A stretch of 64,000 bases of DNA from NCBI RefSeq assembly GCF_000172415.1, contig NZ_ABLD01000005.1:62001-126000 (forward strand), written 5' to 3'. Below the pieces are notes generated by a model. That model did no database searches and was not told the origin of the DNA. It saw only the letters and a list, made by a program, of their open reading frames with translations. Both the position numbers and the translations under genes were made by a program. This document shows, in pieces, positions 55,464-63,827 of the stretch; the stretch's first letter is position 1; each line of letters opens with the position of its first letter. The DNA comes from Paraburkholderia graminis C4D1M (lineage in GTDB: Bacteria > Pseudomonadota > Gammaproteobacteria > Burkholderiales > Burkholderiaceae).

Positions 55464-56474
55464 GTGACGAACGCCAACCCAACCGCAACCCACGCCACTG
55501 CTTCGGACCGCGAGATCCGTTGGGGCATTGTCGGCGCCGGCCGTATCGCGCGCCGGTTCGCTCAAGGCCTCGCCTATGTGCCGCACGCGCGTCTCGCCGC
55601 GCTGTGGTCACGGCGGCCCGAGCCTGCTCAGACTTTCGCCGACGAGTTCGGCGGCGAGGCTTGCACGAGCTTCGACGCGTTGCTCGCGAGCGGCATCGAC
55701 GCGCTCTACATCGCGACGGTTCAGGACAGCCACGCTGACTACGCGGTCGCCGCGCTGCAAGCGGGCGTGCATGTGCTGTGCGAAAAGCCAGCGACGATCA
55801 ACAGGCCGCAACTCGAGCGTGTGGTCGACGTCGCGCGCTGCGCACAACGGCTCTTCATGGAAGCGATGAAGCCGCCGTTTTATCCGCTCTACAGAAAGTT
55901 GCGCGCGCATCTAAAGGACGATCCGATCGGCGACATGGGACTCGTGCGGGCCGGCTGCTCGGTGCCGGGCGTACCCGACGATCATCCGTCGCTGTCGTTC
56001 GAGCACGCGGGCGGCGCGCTGCTCGACATCGGCATCTATGAAATATTTCTTGCCGTCGACTGGCTCGGCGCGCCGCTAGAAGTGCAAACGCTGGGCCGGC
56101 TCGGTTCGACCGGCGTCGATACGTTTGCGAGCCTGAACAGCCGGCACGAACGCGGCATCGCGCAACTGTTTTGCGGGCTCGATCTGCACGGCAAGGGCGA
56201 CGCGCTGCTGATGGCGAAGGGCGGGCACGTGACGATTCACGAGCCGTGGTGGAACCCGTCGCGCGCGACGATCCGTTATACCGACGGCCGCGTGGTCGAG
56301 CTCGACGAGCCGTTCGAAGGCGGCGGCCTCAACTACGAGACCGCGCATTTCTGCGAGCTGATTCGCACGGGACAGCTCGAAAGTCCGCTGATGCCGCACA
56401 GCAAATCGTTGCAGATGATCGAGATGGCCGACGCGGCGCGCGCGGCGCTAGGGCTGAAGTTTGCGGGAGAGTGA
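55464..56474 (+). CDS. Gfo/Idh/MocA family oxidoreductase
   Basis: The product is ~336 aa. It has an N-terminal NAD(P)-binding fold ('WGIVGAGRIARRFAQGLAYV'), the 'LCEKPATINRPQLERVVDVA' EKP motif near residue 100, and a C-terminal substrate domain ('GALLDIGIYEIFLAVDWLG'). These enzymes oxidise sugar or inositol hydroxyls or trans-dihydrodiols; the sequence style is near dihydrodiol/xylose dehydrogenase-like members. The start is uncertain: GTG at 55464 or ATG at 55416. It probably forms a unit with the FadR-type regulator. Confidence 0.85.
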   Translation: MTNANPTATHATASDREIRWGIVGAGRIARRFAQGLAYVPHARLAALWSRRPEPAQTFADEFGGEACTSFDALLASGIDALYIATVQDSHADYAVAALQAGVHVLCEKPATINRPQLERVVDVARCAQRLFMEAMKPPFYPLYRKLRAHLKDDPIGDMGLVRAGCSVPGVPDDHPSLSFEHAGGALLDIGIYEIFLAVDWLGAPLEVQTLGRLGSTGVDTFASLNSRHERGIAQLFCGLDLHGKGDALLMAKGGHVTIHEPWWNPSRATIRYTDGRVVELDEPFEGGGLNYETAHFCELIRTGQLESPLMPHSKSLQMIEMADAARAALGLKFAGE

Positions 56475-56571
56475 AGGGGGCCGCGAGTCACGACTCAGGG
56501 TTCACACGCATGACGTTTCACCCGGCTCGCAATGAAAGCGTAGCCGACCACGCGTTCATCGCGTGCCGCGC

Positions 56572-57231
56572 TCAATGCCGCGAAGGCAACGCAAGACGCC
56601 GCTCATACCAGCGCTGCAGCAGTTCCAGTATCTGACACAGCACCCAGTAAACAGCCGCTGCGGCGAGATAAAGCGGCAACGGCTGATACGTCGACGCGAT
56701 GACTTCCTGCGCGCTGCGCAGCAGTTCCGTGACGGTGATCACCGACACGAGCGAGGTGTCCTTGATCAGGCTGATGAGGCTGTTCGACAGGCTCGGCACG
56801 GCGATGCGCAACGCCTGCGGCGCGATCACGTAACGCAACGTCTGGCGCCGCGAGAGTCCGAGGCTGTACGCGGCGAGCCATTGTCCCTGATGAATGCCGA
56901 GGATCGCGCCGCGCATGCTCTCCGACAGATACGCGGCCACGTTCGCCGACAATGCGATCACGCCGGCCGGCGTCGGATCGAGCGAAATATTGAAGCTCGG
57001 CAAGCCGTAGTAAATCACGAAGATCTGCACGAGCAGCGGCGTGCCGCGCATCACGCTCACGTAGACGCGCGCGAGGCGGTTCAGCGTGCGGCTGTGGCTC
57101 ACGCCCATCAGCGCGAGCACGGCGCCGGCGATCAGGCCGAAGAACATCGACAGAACGGCGAACTTGACCGTCAGGACGGCGCCCTGCGCGAGCGCAGGAA
57201 GCGATTCGACGAGCAGGGAAGTGGTGGACAT
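56572..57231 (-). CDS. Amino-acid ABC transporter permease (HisM/GlnP type)
   Basis: The product is a 219-aa permease with ~5 TM segments. It carries the family signature 'YVSVMRGTPLLVQIFVIYYG' and the coupling motif 'VIAPQALRIAVPSLSNSLIS'. It is downstream of the binding protein on the same strand with a strong hairpin between. No ATPase gene follows; it must be encoded elsewhere or be shared with another importer. Confidence 0.9.
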   Translation of the reverse strand: MSTTSLLVESLPALAQGAVLTVKFAVLSMFFGLIAGAVLALMGVSHSRTLNRLARVYVSVMRGTPLLVQIFVIYYGLPSFNISLDPTPAGVIALSANVAAYLSESMRGAILGIHQGQWLAAYSLGLSRRQTLRYVIAPQALRIAVPSLSNSLISLIKDTSLVSVITVTELLRSAQEVIASTYQPLPLYLAAAAVYWVLCQILELLQRWYERRLALPSRH

Positions 57232-57294
57232 GAGCAGTGCTCGGGTTGGCGCGCAAGGCGCATATCGTCAATGGGAGCGCGTGCCGCACAAGTG

Positions 57295-57327
57295 CGAAGG
57301 GCGGCATACCGAGCATGCCGCCCTTCG
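57295..57327. other. Perfect 13-bp inverted repeat between binding protein and permease genes
   Basis: CGAAGGGCGGCAT (57295-57307) pairs with ATGCCGCCCTTCG (57315-57327) around a 7-base loop. On the minus strand no U-tract follows, so it is more likely an mRNA-stabilising or partial-termination hairpin that lets the binding protein be made in excess of the permease. Confidence 0.6.
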
Positions 57328-57356
57328 TTTCATCGCGAGCCGCTTATTCCAGCCGC

Positions 57357-58151
57357 TTATTTGATCGGCTTGCTCACGTCGATGCCGAACCACTTGTCGG
57401 AGATCTTCGCGAACGTGCCGTCGGTTTCGAGCTGCGTCATTGCGTCGTCGATTGCCTTGGCGAACTTCGGGTTGTTCTTCTTGAACGGAATGCCCGACGG
57501 GTTGCCCGCGCCGACGTTCGCGCCGGTGCGCAGCGGCAACTGCGAGTTCTTCAGCAGATACGCGAGCATCAGGCGGTCGTTGAGCGCCGCGTCGAGACGG
57601 CCCGCCGCGAGATCGCGCAGATATTCGGGCGCGCCCGGATACGTCTTCACGTCGATGCCCGGCACCGACTTCGCCATGTCCATGTAGTTGGTGCCGAGGC
57701 CGACGCCGAGCTTCTTGCCCTTCAGATCGTCGAGCGACTTGAACTGGCGCGTGTCGTCCTTACGCTGAATCAGTTGCGCGGCCGAGTACGTGTACGCAGG
57801 CGAAAAATCGAGCGACTGCTTGCGTGCGTCCGTAATGCCAACCTGATTGACAATCACGTCGAACTTGCCGGCCTGCAGACCCGCAATGATGCCGCTCCAT
57901 TCGGTCGTGATGAACTCCGGCTTCACGCCGAGCTTCGCCGCGACAGCCTTCGCGATGTCGACGTCATAGCCGACCAGTTCGCCCGACGGCGCTTTGGAAT
58001 TGAACGGAGGGAAGGTGCCTTCGAGGCCGACGCGCAGCGTGCCGCGCTGCTTGACCTGATCCAGCAGATCGTCGGCATGGGCCGGGATCGCGGTGAACGA
58101 AGCGCCGATCATCGCGGCGACGAAAAGTTTTTTCAACAAGCGAAGTTGCAT
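57357..58151 (-). CDS. Amino-acid ABC transporter substrate-binding protein
   Basis: The product is a 264-aa periplasmic protein of the SBP_bac_3 family: signal peptide 1-26 ('LLKKLFVAAMIGASFTAIPA'), then 'TLRVGLEGTFPPFNSKAPSG', 'GYDVDIAKAVAAKLGVK' and a C-terminal 'MTQLETDGTFAKISDKWFG'. The pattern resembles cystine or polar amino-acid binding proteins (FliY/TcyJ-like). The permease lies 126 bp downstream on the same strand. Confidence 0.9.
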   Translation of the reverse strand: MQLRLLKKLFVAAMIGASFTAIPAHADDLLDQVKQRGTLRVGLEGTFPPFNSKAPSGELVGYDVDIAKAVAAKLGVKPEFITTEWSGIIAGLQAGKFDVIVNQVGITDARKQSLDFSPAYTYSAAQLIQRKDDTRQFKSLDDLKGKKLGVGLGTNYMDMAKSVPGIDVKTYPGAPEYLRDLAAGRLDAALNDRLMLAYLLKNSQLPLRTGANVGAGNPSGIPFKKNNPKFAKAIDDAMTQLETDGTFAKISDKWFGIDVSKPIK

Positions 58152-58306
58152 CGTGGTCCTTTTTTGTTCGTATGGCGTTATAGCGGACGAGAGCTTAACA
58201 AAGCAGAGTGCCCGTCGCTAAATACCCATTGCTCATGTCTGTATTACGAGGCGGGCGTGTGCATGACCATCAGCGACGCGTGAGAGCGCGCACGCTGACC
58301 GCATAC

Positions 58307-59329
58307 CTAGCGCAACGCCTGCACGCATTCGCCGATGAGCGCCGGGCCGCGATAAATGAAGCCCGTATAGAGCTGAACGAGCGACGCGCCCGCGGCAAGT
58401 TTGGCGCGCGCGTCGTCGCCGGAAAAAATCCCGCCGACGCCGATGATCGGCACCGTCTCGCCGACTTCGGCGCGCAGCTTGCGGATCACTTCATTGGACG
58501 CGTCGAACACCGGCTTGCCCGACAGGCCGCCCGCTTCGTCGCCGTGCTGCATGCCCGCGACGGCCGTGCGCGCCAGCGTCGTGTTGGTCGCGATCACGCC
58601 TTCGAAGCGGTGGCGCAGCAGCGTGCCGGCGATCGATTTGATCTGCTCGTCGTCGAGGTCGGGCGCGATCTTCAACGCGAGCGGCACGAGCTTGCCGTGC
58701 ATGTCGGCCAGACGCTGCTGCTTGTCCTTGAGCGCGGCGAGCAGCGCGTCGAGTTCGTCCGCGCCTTGCAACTGGCGCAGGTTCTTCGTATTCGGCGACG
58801 AGATGTTGACCGTCACATAGCTCGCAAACGGATAGACGCGCTCGAGGCAGTAGAGATAATCGTCGGCGGCGCGGTCGATCGGCGTGTCGGCGTTCTTGCC
58901 GATATTCAGCCCGAGAATGCCGCGGTAACGCGCGGCCTGCACGTTTTGCACGAACTGATCGACGCCCGCGTTGTTAAAGCCCATCCGGTTGATCACGGCT
59001 TGCGCCTGCGGCAGCCGGAACATGCGGGGGCGCGGGTTGCCCGGCTGCGCGCGCGGTGTGACCGTGCCCACTTCGATGAAGCCGAAGCCGAGTGCGGCGA
59101 GCCCGTCGATCGCGGCGCCGTCCTTGTCGAGTCCCGCGGCGAGTCCTACCGGATTGCGGAACGTCAGTCCCATCACCGTGCGCGGCGCATCGGGCACGCG
59201 GGCGGCGAGCGCGCCGGCGAGCCCGGTGCGACCGGCGGCGCCGAGCGCGCGCAAGGTCAGGTGATGAGCGTCTTCCGCGTCCATGCGAAAGAGTTGGGCG
59301 CGTACGAGCGGATAGAGGGAACTGAACAC
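58307..59329 (-). CDS. pyrD: Dihydroorotate dehydrogenase (quinone), class 2
   Basis: The product is 340 aa from a GTG at 59329, giving the usual class 2 start '[20 protein letters not shown]' with its membrane-associating helix. FMN-binding and catalytic motifs are present: '[13 protein letters not shown]', '[20 protein letters not shown]', '[14 protein letters not shown]' (catalytic Ser) and '[14 protein letters not shown]'. It oxidises dihydroorotate to orotate in pyrimidine synthesis, passing electrons to quinone. The open frame extends upstream but without homology. Confidence 0.95.
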   Translation of the reverse strand: MFSSLYPLVRAQLFRMDAEDAHHLTLRALGAAGRTGLAGALAARVPDAPRTVMGLTFRNPVGLAAGLDKDGAAIDGLAALGFGFIEVGTVTPRAQPGNPRPRMFRLPQAQAVINRMGFNNAGVDQFVQNVQAARYRGILGLNIGKNADTPIDRAADDYLYCLERVYPFASYVTVNISSPNTKNLRQLQGADELDALLAALKDKQQRLADMHGKLVPLALKIAPDLDDEQIKSIAGTLLRHRFEGVIATNTTLARTAVAGMQHGDEAGGLSGKPVFDASNEVIRKLRAEVGETVPIIGVGGIFSGDDARAKLAAGASLVQLYTGFIYRGPALIGECVQALR

Positions 59330-59474
59330 AGGACGAAGCCGGGCGGCCGGAAAATGGGAACCCGCTATTTTACCGGCTTTGCGCTGTCGATGAGATAAGG
59401 CGGAAGGCGAGGGCGGTGCGTTGCCGCGGGCGCGGGTCGAGCGTGGTGTTCTTCGGGCCACCCTCAGCCCACAC

Positions 59475-60296
59475 TCAAGGCCGCAGCGGCCCGCGCCTGC
59501 CTTGCATCCCCGCGCCGGTCGGCGCGAGATCGACGCCGGCGGGATCGAGCACGCGCCACGTGCCGTCGATCAATCCTTCGAGCGGCCGGAAATTGGCCTT
59601 GTACGCCATCTTCGGACTCTCGCGAATCCAGTAGCCGAGGTACACATACGGCAGCTTGAGACTGCGCGCCTGCTCGATCTGCCAGTAGATGTTGTACGTG
59701 CCGAAGCTCGTATGCGGCAGTCCCGGCTCGAAGAACGTGTACACGGACGAGAGCCCGTCGCCGAGAATATCGATCATGCTGATCATGCGCAGCAGGCCCG
59801 GCGAATCGGGCCGGTCCGGCAGCGGCTCGCGGAATTCGACGAGCCGCGAATTGATCCGGCTTTGCAGCAGGAACTGCTCGTATTGATCGCGGCTGTCGCG
59901 GTCCATGCCGCCGCCCGCATGCCGCGCCGACTGATAGCGCATGTAGAGCGCGTAGTGCTCTTCGTCGTAGTGAAGCGGCGCGACGGTGGCGATCATCTCG
60001 CCATGTTTTTTCCACACGCGGCGCTGCGTACGGTTCGGCTCGAAGCGATCGACCGGCACGCGCACCGGCACGCACGCGCGGCAACCGTCGCAATACGGCC
60101 GGTAGGTGAACACGCCGGAGCGCCGGAAGCCGGCCTTCACAAGGTCCGTGTAGACATCGGAGTTGATGAGGTGACTGGGCGTGGCGACTTGCGAGCGCGC
60201 GATGCGCCCGTCGAGATAACTACAGGGATAAGGCGCCGTTGCATAAAATTGCAGCGCCGAAAGCGGAGAAAGAGGCAGCTCGTTGGGATGAGTCAC
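59475..60296 (-). CDS. bpt: Aspartate/glutamate leucyltransferase (Bpt/Ate)
   Basis: The product is 273 aa from the GTG at 60296. The N-terminal ATE domain has the Cys-rich '[14 protein letters not shown]' and '[20 protein letters not shown]' segments, and the C-terminal GNAT-like domain has '[19 protein letters not shown]' and '[20 protein letters not shown]'. Bacterial Bpt adds Leu to N-terminal Asp or Glu as a degradation tag. It is the neighbour of aat, which tags Lys/Arg/Met, so both bacterial N-degron transferases are together. A triple 12-bp repeat lies upstream of the start. Confidence 0.93.
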   Translation of the reverse strand: MTHPNELPLSPLSALQFYATAPYPCSYLDGRIARSQVATPSHLINSDVYTDLVKAGFRRSGVFTYRPYCDGCRACVPVRVPVDRFEPNRTQRRVWKKHGEMIATVAPLHYDEEHYALYMRYQSARHAGGGMDRDSRDQYEQFLLQSRINSRLVEFREPLPDRPDSPGLLRMISMIDILGDGLSSVYTFFEPGLPHTSFGTYNIYWQIEQARSLKLPYVYLGYWIRESPKMAYKANFRPLEGLIDGTWRVLDPAGVDLAPTGAGMQGRRGPLRP

Positions 60297-60374
60297 GTTG
60301 GCAGCTCTCGAAGCGTCTCTGGTGTCTCTGGTAATGCAAACCCGGCGCGCGTTGCGGCTAGCTTGTCGATCCGC

Positions 60375-60410
60375 GCGTTCGCTTGTGCGTTCGATCATGC
60401 GTTCGATCAT
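60375..60410. repeat. Three tandem 12-bp repeats upstream of bpt
   Basis: GCGTTCGATCAT occurs twice in tandem (60387-60398, 60399-60410) with a diverged third copy GCGTTCGCTTGT at 60375-60386. It sits in the bpt-aat gap, between the bpt GTG and the aat stop, and is in frame with an upstream extension of bpt. Confidence 0.6.
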
Positions 60411-60437
60411 GCGGACCCGGATTCGGCCTGATTCCTT

Positions 60438-61175
60438 CTACGCCGCTCGCGCGAGCACATCGAGCAACGCGGTCTTGTCGAAGCGCCAGGGAATGCGCGG
60501 TGCGTCGACCGACGCGCGAACATGCGCGATGAACGCCTTGCGCGCTATCTCGCGACCGCCGAGCGACGCCAGATGCGACGTGTTCTGCTGGCAGTCTATC
60601 ATTTCTATTTCGTGACGGCGCAAGTGCCCGACAAGCGCGGCCAGCGCCATTTTCGAGGCATCGGTGACGTCCGCGAACATCGATTCGCCGAAGAACATCT
60701 TGCCGAACGAGACGCCGTATAAGCCGCCCACGCGCTCGCCTTCGAACCATGTTTCGATGCTGTGCGCATCGCCCATCCGATGCAGCGACGTGTAGGCGTC
60801 GACGACGTCCGCGGTGATCCAGGTGCCGCGCTGTCCGCGCCTCGGCGCTTGCGCGCACGCGCGCATCACCGCGGCGAAATCGTGATCCACGCGAATCTCC
60901 CACGCGTCGTCGCGCAGCACGCGCTTGAGCGTTTTACGCAGCGACGGCGACACCTTGAACTCCGCGGGACGCAGGATCATGCGCGGGTCGGGGCTCCACC
61001 ACAGCACCGGCTGACCGTCGGAATACCACGGGAAGATGCCGTGACGATAAGCGTCGATGAGCCGCGACGGCAGCAGGTCGCCGCTCGCGGCGAGCAGGCC
61101 CGGCGCGCCACTGGCCGCGCCGAGCGCACGCTCGACGGGCGGAAAGGGATCGTCGGGGCCGAGCCAGGGGACCAT
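60438..61175 (-). CDS. aat: Leucyl/phenylalanyl-tRNA-protein transferase
   Basis: The product is 245 aa, with '[20 protein letters not shown]', '[10 protein letters not shown]', '[20 protein letters not shown]' and '[20 protein letters not shown]', all hallmarks of Aat. It adds Leu or Phe from tRNA to N-terminal Lys/Arg, making N-degrons for ClpS-ClpAP. It is preceded on the same strand by a NUDIX gene ending 9 bp before its start, so NUDIX-aat-bpt form a likely operon. Confidence 0.95.
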   Translation of the reverse strand: MVPWLGPDDPFPPVERALGAASGAPGLLAASGDLLPSRLIDAYRHGIFPWYSDGQPVLWWSPDPRMILRPAEFKVSPSLRKTLKRVLRDDAWEIRVDHDFAAVMRACAQAPRRGQRGTWITADVVDAYTSLHRMGDAHSIETWFEGERVGGLYGVSFGKMFFGESMFADVTDASKMALAALVGHLRRHEIEMIDCQQNTSHLASLGGREIARKAFIAHVRASVDAPRIPWRFDKTALLDVLARAA

Positions 61176-61184
61176 GCGCGCCGC

Positions 61185-61730
61185 TCAGCCTTCGCGCAGC
61201 GAGCGGAAGATGTCGCCGGTATGCAGGCCGAAGCTGCCGGCCGCGCGGTCGGCGAAAAAGAAGCGCAGTGTTTGTCCGACGGTGGGAAACGCGATCTCGT
61301 CCCACGGAATGTCGCCTTCCTCGAAGAGCTTTACTTCGAGACTTTCCTCGCCCGCGGCAATGTCGAGATCGAGCAGGCGCGCCATATAGAACAGATGCAC
61401 CTGATGCACGTGCGGCACGTTCAGCAGCGAGAACAGGCTCTGCACTTCGACGCGCGCGCCGGCTTCCTCGAGCGTTTCGCGCGACGCGGCCTCGGCCGTG
61501 GTCTCGCCCATTTCCATGAAGCCCGCAGGCAGCGTCCAGTAGCCGTAGCGCGGTTCGATCGCGCGGCGGCATAGCAGCACCTTGTCGTCCCACACCGGAA
61601 CGGTGCCCACGACGTTGCGCGGATTCTGATAGTGCACCGTGCCGCAACTGCCGCACACGAAGCGCTCGCGGTTGTCGCCCGGCGGAATGCTCAGGCTGAC
61701 GCCGTGGCCGCAGACAGAACAGAATTTCAT
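61185..61730 (-). CDS. NUDIX hydrolase with zinc ribbon
   Basis: The product is 181 aa. An N-terminal zinc ribbon (CSVCG near residue 4 and CGSCG near 26) precedes the Nudix domain, whose box is 'GFMEMGETTAEAASRETLEE' plus AGA. The zinc ribbon-Nudix arrangement is that of NudC/YjaD-like and ADP-ribose-type hydrolases, though the protein is shorter than NudC. It cleaves a nucleoside diphosphate derivative, possibly NAD or ADP-ribose. First gene of the NUDIX-aat-bpt unit. Confidence 0.88.
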   Translation of the reverse strand: MKFCSVCGHGVSLSIPPGDNRERFVCGSCGTVHYQNPRNVVGTVPVWDDKVLLCRRAIEPRYGYWTLPAGFMEMGETTAEAASRETLEEAGARVEVQSLFSLLNVPHVHQVHLFYMARLLDLDIAAGEESLEVKLFEEGDIPWDEIAFPTVGQTLRFFFADRAAGSFGLHTGDIFRSLREG

Positions 61731-61927
61731 AGGAAGGGGACGAGAAAGGGTGCTAGGAGTTTATCACTGGGGCGGCGTGGTTTTGTGGCGGGCGCGAAGG
61801 GCGGTGGGAGAGGCGAAGTTGGCGGGGGTTGCGACGGCGATGCGCGCGCGCGTTTGCGAACAACTGGAACGCTGTATGCGGAGCCGATGACCCGCGTGTC
61901 GAAGCTTGGAAGAGGAATAGCAAGCTC

Positions 61928-61962
61928 AAAACAAAAAAGGCCTGCCGATTTGGCAAGCCTTG
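61928..61962 (-). terminator. Rho-independent terminator after tRNA-fMet
   Basis: A near-perfect stem (AAGGCCTGCC with GGCAAGCCTT, one wobble) lies ~46 bp beyond the tRNA 3' end and is followed on the minus strand by TTTTTTGTTTT. Confidence 0.8.
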
Positions 61963-62007
61963 AATGTTGTTTTCGACGCTTTGACCTGTTCGCTCGCATT
62001 GAGCACT

Positions 62008-62086
62008 TGGTTGCGGGGGGTAGGATTTGAACCTACGACCTTCGGGGTTATGAGCCCGACGAGCTGCCAGACTGCTCCACCCCGCG
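62008..62086 (-). tRNA. Initiator tRNA-Met (CAT), two bases too long as given
   Basis: The minus strand has initiator marks: start CGCGGGG with a C1-A72 mismatch, three G-C pairs at the anticodon stem (TCGGG-CTCATAA-CCCGA), anticodon CAT, and encoded CCA at 62008-62010. The gene is 79 bases instead of 77. There is one extra C in the anticodon-stem 3' strand (CCCC for CCC) and one extra C in the acceptor 3' strand (an 8-base strand opposite 7). Both are in C runs. Either this is a damaged copy or the sequence has homopolymer errors. Confidence 0.9.
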
Positions 62087-62458
62087 TCCGTCGAAGAAAA
62101 GATTATAGAACAGATGGGAAGCGCGTGCAATAGGCGTTTAAGAAAACGGCTTTTTGGGCGCGGGCCTTTTCCTCAGCGGAACGCTTTGTCCTCGCTCTGA
62201 GAAGCGCCGGCGCTAACTAACAGCACGTCGCGCGATGCGTGCCCCGCGTCGCATCGCGCAAGGCCCGCGCAACACGCTGCGCTAAAATCGCAATTCGACG
62301 CGCCGTCACGCATGTCGCGCCATCGCGAGGTAGTCGCGAGTAATCCGGATCTGTTCGCAAGGAACCGCGCGACTCGCCGCACGACAAAGCAGACAACCGC
62401 ACAAACCGTCAGCACTGCACGACGACGCGCCCGTACTCCCATTCGCCCTCGGAATTTC
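62087..62458. other. Intergenic between tRNA-fMet and the UPF0303 gene
   Basis: The tRNA promoter must lie just right of 62086. The rest contains no supported gene; the plus-strand frame upstream of 62459 has a run of Arg/Thr codons and no homology. Confidence 0.5.
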
Positions 62459-62956
62459 ATGGACATCGCTCACGATCTGCAGGTCATTGCCGCTCAGGAA
62501 CACGCGCTCGTGTTTCCTCAATTCGACGCCGACCGCGCCTGGCAAATCGGCGCCTATCTGCACGAGGTCGCGAAGGCACGCGGCATCGCGGCCGCCATCG
62601 ACGTCCGCACGTTCGGTCAACCGCTGTTCTTCAGCCTGCTCGACGGCGCGACGCCGGACAACATCGATTGGGCACGCCGAAAGGGCAACACGGTCGCGCA
62701 TTTCCGGCGCAGTTCGTACGCGATCGGTCTGAAAATGCAGCAGGCCGGCAGCACGCTCGCCGACAAACACGGTCTGCCCGCCACCGAATACGCGTCGCAC
62801 GGCGGCGCGTTTCCGTTGACAGTCACGGGCGCGGGCGTAATCGGTTCGATCACGGTGTCCGGTCTGCCGCAGCGCGCCGATCATGAGTTCGTGGTCGAAG
62901 CGCTATGCGCGCATCTCGGTCACGACTACAGCAAGCTCGCGCTTGCAAAGGCCTGA
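62459..62956 (+). CDS. UPF0303 (heme-degrading-domain, HbpS/GlcG-like) family protein
   Basis: The product is 165 aa: '[20 protein letters not shown]', '[20 protein letters not shown]', '[20 protein letters not shown]', '[20 protein letters not shown]' and '[17 protein letters not shown]'. These match the UPF0303/YBR137W group with the GlcG/HbpS fold; related proteins bind haem or small ligands. The role is unknown. The ATG at 62459 is preferred from homology. The EmrE-type gene follows 4 bp after its stop. Confidence 0.85.
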   Translation: MDIAHDLQVIAAQEHALVFPQFDADRAWQIGAYLHEVAKARGIAAAIDVRTFGQPLFFSLLDGATPDNIDWARRKGNTVAHFRRSSYAIGLKMQQAGSTLADKHGLPATEYASHGGAFPLTVTGAGVIGSITVSGLPQRADHEFVVEALCAHLGHDYSKLALAKA

Positions 62957-62960
62957 GCCG

Positions 62961-63299
62961 ATGCGGCTGCCGCCTTATGCATTGCTGGGCATCGCCATCG
63001 TGGCCGAAGTAATCGCGACATCGGCGATGCGCGCGTCGGAGGGCTTCTCGCGGTTCGTGCCGTCGGCGATTGTGGTGCTTGGCTACGCCGTCGCGTTCTA
63101 CTGCCTGTCGCTGACGCTGCGCAGCATTCCGGTCGGCATCGTTTACGCGGTGTGGTCCGGCGCGGGCATCGTGCTGATCACGCTCGTCGCGCTGCTGCTG
63201 TACGGACAGGTGCCGGACGTGCCGGCCGTCATCGGCCTCGGGCTGATTATCGCGGGCGTCGCCGTGCTCAACATGTTCTCGAAGATGCAGGCGCATTGA
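62961..63299 (+). CDS. SMR multidrug efflux protein (EmrE/QacE type)
   Basis: The product is 112 aa with four TM segments. Glu in 'GIAIVAEVIATSAMRASEGF' is the proton/drug-binding residue of TM1, and 'YCLSLTLRSIPVGIVYAVWS' and 'GAGIVLITLVALLLYGQ' are typical EmrE segments. It exports cationic compounds by proton antiport. It begins 4 bp after the UPF0303 stop, so the two are co-transcribed. This is the second SMR gene in the window and belongs to a different branch from 35461-35772. Confidence 0.9.
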   Translation: MRLPPYALLGIAIVAEVIATSAMRASEGFSRFVPSAIVVLGYAVAFYCLSLTLRSIPVGIVYAVWSGAGIVLITLVALLLYGQVPDVPAVIGLGLIIAGVAVLNMFSKMQAH

Positions 63300-63344
63300 A
63301 GCATGCTCCGGCGCCTGTGCCGCAACGGCGGCCGCCAACTGCGC

Positions 63345-63386
63345 TGCAACTGCAACTGCAACTGCGACTGCGACTGCGACTGCAAC
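63345..63386. repeat. Seven tandem hexamers TGCRAC
   Basis: Three TGCAAC, three TGCGAC and one TGCAAC follow each other exactly, between the stops of the SMR gene and the lipoprotein gene. It is non-coding in this annotation and length-variable by slippage in principle. Confidence 0.8.
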
Positions 63387-63401
63387 CGAAGCTGAACGCG
63401 C

Positions 63402-63782
63402 TCACTTGCAGCGCACGATCATCGAACGGTTCTTGACGTTGGCCGACACGACGTTCGTCACGCTGCCGCCCGCGGTGCCGCCTTCGTCGTTGTCCTTCGA
63501 CACGATGTCATAGCCCGTAGCGCCACACGCCTTGCCGGCCTGCACGTAGCATGACGCCCAGCTCGAATCGGCGCCGGCGCCGCTGCAATTCACCGCAAAG
63601 CCGGTCTGGCCGTTCGGCAGATTGATCAGCGACGTCGTATTCGACGACGCGCAGCCGGCTATGCCCACGCCGATCGCGAGCGCGGCCGGCAACGCGGCAA
63701 GAAGCGAAATGCGGCGCAGCAGAGCCCGCGCGAGGCCATGTCGAAGATGGCGGGTGCGCGGCAATTGCGTCATGAAATGCAT
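63402..63782 (-). CDS. Small lipoprotein, hypothetical
   Basis: The product is 126 aa with a type II signal peptide: Arg-rich start, hydrophobic stretch and lipobox 'GVGIAGC' around residues 38-44. The mature ~83 residues contain four Cys ('NCSGAGADSSWASCYVQAGK', 'ACGATGYDIV', final RCK) and are soluble. No function is known to me. AAAGGAA lies ~10 bp ahead of the chosen ATG at 63782; a second ATG three codons later is possible. Confidence 0.78.
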   Translation of the reverse strand: MHFMTQLPRTRHLRHGLARALLRRISLLAALPAALAIGVGIAGCASSNTTSLINLPNGQTGFAVNCSGAGADSSWASCYVQAGKACGATGYDIVSKDNDEGGTAGGSVTNVVSANVKNRSMIVRCK

Positions 63783-63827
63783 CGTGATTGTTTCCTTTGA
63801 TCATGCGAGCTTGCGACGCGCGCAAGC

